5,018 bases of DNA, taken from contig JAXIPA010000280.1 of assembly GCA_045403145.1 (NCBI GenBank), positions 1 to 5,018 of the forward strand. The letters are read 5' to 3'. A program made the position numbers and the translations under genes. Below are positions 1 to 4,305 of this stretch, one piece after another; positions within the stretch are counted from its first letter, which is position 1, and every line of letters starts with the position of its first letter. Source of the stretch: JAJYKN01 sp045403145. Its GTDB lineage: Bacteria; Nitrospirota; UBA9217. The notes beneath the pieces are model-generated. The model saw nothing but the letters and a program-made list of their open reading frames with translations, searched no databases and was not told where the DNA came from.

Positions 1-434
1 GCTTGCGATGCTTTTCCCTTGAAGGTAATGACGATGGGTTCATCGGTCCCTTGCACCGCGGTAAGCACCTGCAAGTGACCTCGCACGTTTGCACCCATGA
101 CAAAGGCGTTTCGCGGGTAGTATGCGGTTTCGTTGCCCTGTCGCGCGAACCAGCGAAAGCGCGTGCGGATCGGGGCGATGACGACCTTGTGGGCGGTCAA
201 TGCGGTTTCTTCCTTACCGCTGCGGAACGTTATCCGCTCCCCCGTCCACCCCGGAAGCGTGAAACCGTCCGGCAAATATTTTGACGGCAGGATCACCCCG
301 CCGGCGAATTGCACTCCCCCCGCGGCCCTGAGCGCCTGCTGTCCGTTATGCCACTGCGCAACAGGATACACCGGAACGGATTGCTCGGCGGCGTTCGGGT
401 CCACAACATCGTAGTCAAAATCCGAATGGCTCAT
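1..434 (-). CDS. Hypothetical protein, N-terminal part (runs off left edge)
   Basis: The frame stays open from an ATG at 434 leftward to the window edge, giving 144 codons with no stop, so the C-terminus is outside. The protein begins MSHSDFDYDVVDPNAAEQ, an acidic, probably flexible start. It continues into a mixed, likely beta-rich segment with AGGVQFAGGVILPSKY, LPGWTGERITF, APIRTRFRWFARQG and FVMGANVRGHLQVL. There is no signal peptide or membrane segment, so it is probably cytoplasmic. A strong Shine-Dalgarno (AGGAGG, 4 bases before ATG) and an upstream TATAAT box support both strand and start, and third codon positions are rich in G/C. It is divergent from the his operon, so no role in histidine synthesis is implied. 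I do not recognise the family. The pattern of a Gly/Trp-containing segment followed by a target-like beta region is vaguely like proteins of unknown function on mobile elements, but this is not an assignment. Confidence 0.75.
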   Translation of the reverse strand, partial: MSHSDFDYDVVDPNAAEQSVPVYPVAQWHNGQQALRAAGGVQFAGGVILPSKYLPDGFTLPGWTGERITFRSGKEETALTAHKVVIAPIRTRFRWFARQGNETAYYPRNAFVMGANVRGHLQVLTAVQGTDEPIVITFKGKASQ

Positions 435-438
435 GGTT

Positions 439-444
439 CCTCCT
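439..444 (-). promoter_or_regulatory. Shine-Dalgarno site of the divergent gene
   Basis: On the - strand the sequence reads GAGGAGGAACCATG, a full AGGAGG core 4 bases before the ATG at 434. It fixes the start of the left-edge gene and argues that the - strand, not the overlapping + strand frames, is coding here. Confidence 0.8.
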
Positions 445-492
445 CATAACCGGAGATAGATCAAAAGGGCGTACGCGCAGTCCTGTGCGGGT

Positions 493-521
493 ATTATAAC
501 AAAACATCTTTTCATTGACTA
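493..521 (-). promoter_or_regulatory. Candidate sigma-70-type promoter for the divergent gene
   Basis: On the - strand a perfect -10 hexamer TATAAT (493-498) lies 17 bases downstream of TAGTCA (516-521), which matches 4 of 6 positions of the -35 consensus TTGACA. Transcription would start near 486, giving a leader of about 50 bases before the ATG at 434. The call rests on consensus match and position only. Confidence 0.55.
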
Positions 522-606
522 CAGGAAAGAATGGCGCGGCTTTTAACGTGCTCATCGGGCATGCTTCAGGAGACGAATCCGGACGGGACCCCCGTTAAAT
601 TTATGC

Positions 607-635
607 TTGTACAACCCCGCGGATTCTTGTATATT
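607..635 (+). promoter_or_regulatory. Candidate promoter for the his operon, immediately before hisC
   Basis: TATATT at 630-635 matches 5 of 6 positions of the -10 consensus. It stands 17 bases after TTGTAC at 607-612, which matches only the TTG of the -35. Start of transcription would fall about 642-643, two or three bases before the preferred hisC ATG at 645, so the transcript would be nearly leaderless. That agrees with the lack of any Shine-Dalgarno before 645. An alternative upstream -35-like TTGACT at 515-520 has no well-spaced -10. No histidine-rich leader peptide or attenuator is seen in 435-644. Confidence 0.35.
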
Positions 636-644
636 CCTCTCATC

Positions 645-1736
645 ATGAGCGCAAAATCAGCAAAAACAACAGACATCTCAAGGCTCATCAGGCCCCAGGT
701 GCGCAAGCTCGCGGCCTACCACGTCGATGAAACGAGGGTCCGGATCAAGCTCGACGCCATGGAGAACCCCTACTCACTGCCCCTGGAACTGCGGCAGGAG
801 ATCGGCAATGCCGCCAGGGACGCCCCTATCAATCTTTATCCCGACCCGTCGGCAAAGGAACTGCGGGAGACCATCGCAACCCTCTGGGGCATGGATGCGG
901 AGCGGATGATGCTCGGAAATGGTTCGGACGAGCTGATTCAGGCCGTGATCCTTGCCTTTGGCGGTCCCATACTCACGCCGGTGCCCTCCTTCGCCATGTA
1001 CGAGATCACGGCGAGGGCGCTGTCTCAGGACGTGGCGACCGTACCGCTCGGCAGGGACTTTACTCTCGATGCCGACCGGGTAATCAGGAAGGCAAAAGAT
1101 ACGAAAGCCAGGGTCGTCTTTCTTGCCTGCCCCAATAACCCGACGGGGAACCGCTTTGCGAACGACGCGGTCAGAAAAATTCTGGACAGCGTGAAGGCCG
1201 CAATCGTTATCGACGAGGCGTACTACAGTTTTTCGGGCAAGAGCTGGGTCCCTCTGCTTGATGAGTACCCCAACATGATCATCCTGCGCACCTTGTCCAA
1301 GATCGGGTTCGCGGGCCTGAGGATCGGCGTTCTGGCGGCCTCGAGGAAGGTCATTGCGGAGTTGAACAAGATCCGCCTGCCGTACAACATCAATATGCTC
1401 TCCCAGACGGCGGCAGCAACCGCGCTCAGGCACAGCGACGCGATCGATGAGCAGATTGAGCTCTTGATTTCAGAACGGGAAAAGCTCTATAATAATTTGT
1501 CACAGATGCAGGGCGTCAAGGCCTATCCTTCCGAGACCAATTTTATCATGATCAGGACCGCCGCGGACGCAACGGCTGTTCACAAAAAACTCAAGCAGAC
1601 AGGAATCCTTATCAAGAATTTGAACAAGCCCGGACCTCTCAAAAACTGCCTGCGGGTGACCATCGGGACGCCGGAAGAGAACAAAGAATTCCTGAAAAGT
1701 CTGAAAAACATTCTGGACGCAGATAAGCGCAGATAA
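645..1736 (+). CDS. hisC: Histidinol-phosphate aminotransferase
   Basis: HisC is a cytoplasmic PLP enzyme that transfers an amino group from glutamate to imidazole acetol phosphate, giving L-histidinol phosphate. From Met at 645 the protein has 363 residues, close to the usual 350-370. Fold-type I aminotransferase class I/II landmarks appear in order: ENPYSLP (40-46), NLYPDPSAKELR (63-74), GNGSDELI (91-98, phosphate/PLP contact), CPNNPTGN (162-169), VIDEAYYSF (188-196, with the PLP-ring Asp190), TLSKIGFAGLRIG (217-229, Schiff-base Lys219 and Arg225) and the substrate-carboxylate Arg337 in LRVTIG. The same frame is open from an ATG at 531 that has AGGA 4 bases upstream. That would add 38 residues not expected in the family, so 645 is preferred although it lacks a ribosome-binding site. 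The last codons, DADKRR and the stop, lie inside an intergenic-type repeat. First gene of the visible operon, 66 bases before hisB. Confidence 0.95.
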   Translation: MSAKSAKTTDISRLIRPQVRKLAAYHVDETRVRIKLDAMENPYSLPLELRQEIGNAARDAPINLYPDPSAKELRETIATLWGMDAERMMLGNGSDELIQAVILAFGGPILTPVPSFAMYEITARALSQDVATVPLGRDFTLDADRVIRKAKDTKARVVFLACPNNPTGNRFANDAVRKILDSVKAAIVIDEAYYSFSGKSWVPLLDEYPNMIILRTLSKIGFAGLRIGVLAASRKVIAELNKIRLPYNINMLSQTAAATALRHSDAIDEQIELLISEREKLYNNLSQMQGVKAYPSETNFIMIRTAADATAVHKKLKQTGILIKNLNKPGPLKNCLRVTIGTPEENKEFLKSLKNILDADKRR

Positions 1737-1790
1737 AAACGGATTTAGCATGTCTAAAGGTTATCTTTCACCGTGTTCATCCGTAGTTAA
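1715..1790 (+). repeat. GGACGCAGAT-type repeat spanning the hisC stop and the hisC-hisB spacer
   Basis: The left part (1715-1734) reads GGACGCAGATAAGCGCAGAT, two units of the GCAGAT family that recurs in the next two spacers. It encodes the last residues of HisC and ends on the T of its TAA. The right part, CCGTGTTCATCCGTAGTT (1771-1788), belongs to a related ATCCGTGTTCATCCGTGG-like class known to me as a dispersed intergenic repeat in several bacterial phyla. ACGGAT (1739-1744) and ATCCGT (1779-1784) can pair across the spacer. Probably a small non-coding dispersed element. Confidence 0.6.
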
Positions 1791-1791
1791 A

Positions 1792-1796
1792 AAGGA
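1792..1796 (+). promoter_or_regulatory. Shine-Dalgarno site of hisB
   Basis: AAGGA lies 6 bases before the hisB ATG at 1803, directly after the repeat-filled spacer. It supports the start at 1803. Confidence 0.7.
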
Positions 1797-1802
1797 CCTT
1801 TT

Positions 1803-2393
1803 ATGAAACGCAAGGCAACGATCGAACGCAAGACCAAAGAAACCGACATCAAGATATCCCTAGACCTCGACGGGACGGGCGTATACAGCATTAAAACCTC
1901 AGTGCCGTTCATGGACCACATGTTCTCGCACATCGCTAAGCACGGGTTCTTCGACCTCACGATCAAGGCAAAAGGCGACACGGAGATCGACGACCACCAC
2001 ACGGTCGAGGACCTCGGCATCGCCTTCGGCCAGGCGCTCAAGAAAGCGCTCGGGGACAGCAAGGGAATCAGGCGCTACGGCGACGTGACGGTGCCCATGG
2101 ACGAGACCCTTGCGCAGGTGGTGATCGACCTGTCCGGCAGGCCCTACCTCGCGTACCACGTCGAACTGCCGAAAAAGTACAAGCTCAAGGACTTCGACCC
2201 CGGGCTGGCGGAGGACTTCTTCCAGTCCGTCGTGAACCATGCCGGGATGAACCTCCATATCCGCCTCCTTTACGGCCGCGACGTTCATCACATGCTGGAA
2301 GCTATCTTCAAGGCCTTCGGCCGCGCCCTGGACCAGGCCACAAGCCTCGATCCGAGGATCAAGGGCGTGCTGTCGACCAAAGGGAAGATCTGA
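1803..2393 (+). CDS. hisB: Imidazoleglycerol-phosphate dehydratase (monofunctional)
   Basis: This Mn-dependent enzyme removes water from D-erythro-imidazole glycerol phosphate to give imidazole acetol phosphate, the substrate of HisC. At 196 residues it is the usual length of the monofunctional type. The HAD histidinol-phosphatase domain fused at the N-terminus in enterobacteria is absent. Family signatures are intact: VPFMDHMFSHIAKHG (34-48), GDTEIDDHHTVEDLG (58-72, with the metal-binding His65/His66 and Glu69), MDETLAQ (99-105), EDFFQS (137-142), NHAGMNLHI (145-153) and GRDVHHMLEAIFKAFGRAL (158-176, with the second metal-binding His162/His163). The two halves show the internal duplication typical of the fold, which assembles as a 24-mer in characterised homologues. 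Start supported by AAGGA 6 bases upstream. A 166-base spacer separates it from hisH. Confidence 0.97.
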   Translation: MKRKATIERKTKETDIKISLDLDGTGVYSIKTSVPFMDHMFSHIAKHGFFDLTIKAKGDTEIDDHHTVEDLGIAFGQALKKALGDSKGIRRYGDVTVPMDETLAQVVIDLSGRPYLAYHVELPKKYKLKDFDPGLAEDFFQSVVNHAGMNLHIRLLYGRDVHHMLEAIFKAFGRALDQATSLDPRIKGVLSTKGKI

Positions 2394-2402
2394 AACATCA
2401 TT

Positions 2403-2543
2403 GGACGCGGATGAACGCAGATTGACGCAGATAGACCTGAATAATTTTGACATGAGGAAAAATCTATTTACCGATTCTTTCGTACCCTTCCTCATTTTTC
2501 AAAATTGACCGACATCTGCGTTCATCTGCGAAAATCTGCGTCC
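2403..2543. repeat. Large imperfect palindrome filling the hisB-hisH spacer
   Basis: The outer left arm (2403-2432) has three GCGGAT/GCAGAT units in a period of about 10. The outer right arm (2513-2543) has three ATCTGCG units in an exact 10-base period, ending ATCTGCGTCC, and is complementary to the left arm with mismatches. The inner arms also pair: AATTTTGA (2443-2450) with TCAAAATT (2499-2506), and ATGAGGAA (2452-2459) with TTCCTCAT (2488-2495), both perfect and separated only by a small bulge. The whole spacer could fold as one long hairpin in RNA or as a cruciform. There is no T-run after it, so it is not an intrinsic terminator. It resembles a small foldback (MITE-like) element, without visible target-site duplication. 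Confidence 0.75.
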
Positions 2544-2559
2544 CGATATCTTTAAAACT

Positions 2560-3174
2560 ATGATCGCGATTATTGATTACGGAATGGGTAATTTACGAAG
2601 CGTGCAGAAGGGCTTCGAGCGCATGGGCCACGAGGCAGTGGTCACGAGCGACGCGCACGCCATCCTGAGCGCTTCGAAGGTCGTGCTCCCCGGCGTGGGC
2701 GCGTTTCCGGACTGCATGCGGAACCTCCGGGAGTACGGCCTCATCGACGCGGTGCATACGACCATTGAATCCGGCAAGCCCTTCCTCGGCATCTGCCTCG
2801 GCCTTCAACTCCTTTTCACGGAGAGCGAAGAGTTCGGGATCTCGAAGGGATTGGACATCATCAAGGGCAGGGTGATACGATTCAAGATTCAAGATTCAAC
2901 GTTGAAGGTCCCGCACATGGGCTGGAATTCGATCTCGATCAAGCGGCGGCCGCCTGCCCTTGCCGACGTTCCGGACAACAGCCACTTCTACTTCGTGCAT
3001 TCCTTCCACGTCGTGCCCGAGGACAAAAGCGTCATCGCCACGACCACGGACTACGGCTTCGAGTTCGTGTCGAGCATCTGGAAGGACAATATCTTCGCGG
3101 CCCAGTTCCATCCGGAGAAGAGCCAGGCCCTGGGGTTGTCGATTTTGAAGCGCTTCGGGGAACAGAAGGCGTAA
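2560..3174 (+). CDS. hisH: Imidazole glycerol phosphate synthase, glutaminase subunit
   Basis: HisH hydrolyses glutamine and passes ammonia through the HisF barrel for the closing of the imidazole ring. It is a class I (triad) glutamine amidotransferase of 204 residues, normal for the family. The start MIAIIDYGMGNLRSV is the canonical N-terminus. PGVGAF (44-49) is the oxyanion-strand region. GICLGLQLLF holds the nucleophile Cys79. LKVPHMGWN (115-123), FYFVHSFH (143-150) and AAQFHPEKSQ (180-189) follow, the last with the catalytic His184 and Glu186. No Shine-Dalgarno precedes the ATG: the 16 bases after the repeat array are AT-rich. Residues 108-114 (FKIQDST), just before LKVPHMGWN, are encoded by a 7-base tandem array, where other HisH proteins usually have a short RF-P-type turn. 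Partner of hisF, separated from it here by hisA. Confidence 0.97.
   Translation: MIAIIDYGMGNLRSVQKGFERMGHEAVVTSDAHAILSASKVVLPGVGAFPDCMRNLREYGLIDAVHTTIESGKPFLGICLGLQLLFTESEEFGISKGLDIIKGRVIRFKIQDSTLKVPHMGWNSISIKRRPPALADVPDNSHFYFVHSFHVVPEDKSVIATTTDYGFEFVSSIWKDNIFAAQFHPEKSQALGLSILKRFGEQKA
2880..2906 (+). repeat. 7-base tandem repeat inside hisH with a 12-base palindrome
   Basis: ATTCAAG (2880-2886), ATTCAAG (2887-2893) and ATTCAAC (2894-2900) are three consecutive units of period 7. The last merges into a perfect palindrome, TTCAACGTTGAA (2895-2906). The array encodes part of FKIQDSTLK just before the conserved LKVPHMGWN of HisH. Runs of ATTCAAG-like heptamers are more usual between genes than within them, so a small in-frame intrusion is likely, but a chance local duplication is possible. 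Confidence 0.65.
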
Positions 3175-3180
3175 TATCAA

Positions 3181-3362
3181 CCACGGAGAGATGGAGAAAA
3201 GTAAGACAATAAATTTGGACGCTGATTTGCGCAGATTGATGCGGATAAAAAAATAAGAGCTTTTCTTTATGCAACAATTCAGAGCTTTTTCTGCGAAGAG
3301 CGCAAGCTCTCTGCGTTCATCTGCGTCCCCTACTTTTTGAATTTCTCTGCGTCCTCTGCGGT
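3181..3362. repeat. Composite inverted repeat filling the hisH-hisA spacer
   Basis: Two repeat classes are nested. The outer left arm CCACGGAGAGATGGAGAAA (3181-3199) faces TTTCTCTGCGTCCTCTGCGG (3342-3361), an imperfect complement. Inside, GGACGCTGATTTGCGCAGAT (3218-3237) faces TCTGCGTTCATCTGCGTCC (3310-3328). Near the centre AGAGC-GCAA-GCTCT (3297-3310) is a perfect 5-bp hairpin with a GNRA tetraloop, and AGAGCTTTT occurs twice as a direct repeat (3256-3264 and 3281-3289). No coding frame is credible in the spacer. Both arm types belong to short repeats dispersed between genes in many bacteria. Confidence 0.65.
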
Positions 3363-3382
3363 AAATTTGTTTTGAGGTTTTT

Positions 3383-4129
3383 ATGTTAATCATTCCCGCA
3401 ATCGATCTCAAAGAAGGCAAGTGCGTCCGCCTCGAACAGGGGCTCATGGACAAGGCCACGGTGTATTCCGACGACCCCGCGACCACGGCTAAACACTGGG
3501 AGTCTCAGGGCGCCGAGTTCCTTCACGTCGTGGACCTGAATGGCGCCTTTGCAGGCGCTCCCAAGAACCTCGACGCCATCAAGGCGATCCGCTCAGCCAT
3601 CAAGATCCCCATCGAGGTCGGAGGCGGCATCCGCGACATGGCGACGATCCAGACGCTGGTCTCGATCGGCATCGACCGAATCATCCTCGGGACAGCGGCG
3701 ATCGAAAATCCCGACTTTGTCCGTGAGGCTTGCGCAAAGTTCCCGGGCAGGATCATCGTGGGGATAGACGCAAAAGACGGCATGGTGGCGATCAAGGGAT
3801 GGGCCGAGGTGACGAAGGTCAAGGCTGTGGACCTCGCGAAGCAGATGCAGGACTACGGCGTCATCTCCATCATCTACACGGACATCAAAAGGGACGGCAT
3901 GCTTTCTGGTCCGAACATCGAGGCGACAAAGGCGCTCGCAGAAGCGCTCCACATCCCGGTCATAGCCTCGGGCGGAGTCCATACGATGAAGGACATCGAG
4001 GACCTCCTCACGGTGCGGAACTCAGGCGTCTCCGGGGTGATCACGGGCAAGGCGATCTACAGCGGATCGCTGGACCTGAAAGAGGCAATTCAGTTCGTCA
4101 AGATGAACGACAACCGGTGCGCACGGTAA
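3383..4129 (+). CDS. hisA: ProFAR isomerase (phosphoribosylformimino-AICAR-phosphate isomerase)
   Basis: HisA carries out the Amadori rearrangement of ProFAR to PRFAR, the substrate of the HisH-HisF complex. It is a (beta/alpha)8 barrel of 248 residues, the usual length. The start MLIIPAIDLKEGKCVRLEQG carries the catalytic Asp8. HVVDLNGAFAG (48-58), IPIEVGGGIRD (75-85, first phosphate-binding loop), RIIVGIDAKDG (123-133, Asp129 on strand 5), IIYTDIKRDGMLSGPN (163-178, Thr166 and second catalytic acid region) and IPVIASGGVHTMKDI (191-205, second phosphate loop) follow. The half-barrel duplication shared with HisF is evident. GAGG-like TGAGG at 3373-3377 lies 5 bases before the ATG. Some HisA proteins also serve tryptophan synthesis (PriA), but nothing here points to that. 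A 176-base spacer separates it from hisF. Confidence 0.97.
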   Translation: MLIIPAIDLKEGKCVRLEQGLMDKATVYSDDPATTAKHWESQGAEFLHVVDLNGAFAGAPKNLDAIKAIRSAIKIPIEVGGGIRDMATIQTLVSIGIDRIILGTAAIENPDFVREACAKFPGRIIVGIDAKDGMVAIKGWAEVTKVKAVDLAKQMQDYGVISIIYTDIKRDGMLSGPNIEATKALAEALHIPVIASGGVHTMKDIEDLLTVRNSGVSGVITGKAIYSGSLDLKEAIQFVKMNDNRCAR

Positions 4130-4160
4130 TAAAATCATCGGCCATATCTTACTGCTCGCC

Positions 4161-4254
4161 ATTCCCGCCCCTGCTTTAATCGTGCTGGGGCAGGCTCCAG
4201 CGGGAATCCAGTGTCTCATCGTAAAATCTCTGGATTCCGGGTCAAGCCCGGAAT
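4161..4254. repeat. Double-hairpin ATTCCCGC/CCGGAAT repeat in the hisA-hisF spacer
   Basis: Hairpin one pairs ATTCCCGC (4161-4168) with GCGGGAAT (4200-4207), and CCTGC with GCAGG inside it. Hairpin two is a perfect 8-bp stem, ATTCCGGG (4234-4241) with CCCGGAAT (4247-4254), and a TCAAG loop. GGAATCCAG (4203-4211) can instead pair with CTGGATTCC (4230-4238), which excludes both other stems. On the - strand it would read HSGLDPESR and WIPAGA, peptides typical of false proteins called from the widespread CATTCCCGC...GCGGGAATCCAG repeat class. No T-run follows, so it is not a standard terminator. Confidence 0.75.
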
Positions 4255-4295
4255 GACGGTTATGCGTGTTTTGTACTTGATGACCCCATTCGTAA

Positions 4296-4301
4296 AAGGA
4301 G
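4296..4301 (+). promoter_or_regulatory. Shine-Dalgarno site of hisF
   Basis: AAGGAG sits 4 bases before the ATG at 4306, and the protein from that ATG begins with the canonical MLTKRIIPCLDV. It fixes the start of hisF. Confidence 0.85.
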
Positions 4302-4305
4302 TACA

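Noticed and set aside
3..414. Two overlapping + strand open frames of 93 codons each at the left edge
   Set aside because: Both lie opposite a longer - strand frame that has a perfect Shine-Dalgarno and promoter, and they lack convincing start signals and known motifs.
531..644. His leader peptide with attenuator before hisC
   Set aside because: No run of His codons and no paired terminator/antiterminator structure. The in-frame extension to 531 contains no histidine.
774..1433. Long - strand open frame (219 codons) across hisC
   Set aside because: It mirrors a clear hisC with all catalytic motifs. GC-rich genes commonly give open antisense frames, and its composition (Arg/Asp/Gly-rich) is of that kind.
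1899..2495. Long - strand open frame (198 codons) across hisB
   Set aside because: Antisense shadow of hisB that also starts inside the palindromic spacer; no recognisable protein.
2403..3362. CRISPR-like array from the repeated GCAGAT/ATCTGCG units
   Set aside because: Units are about 10 bases, degenerate and without unique spacers of uniform length, and the two orientations face each other as arms of hairpins.
4234..4254. Perfect 8-bp hairpin as an intrinsic terminator after hisA
   Set aside because: It has no T-run downstream, and hisF follows on the same strand with a good ribosome-binding site. It fits a dispersed repeat better.
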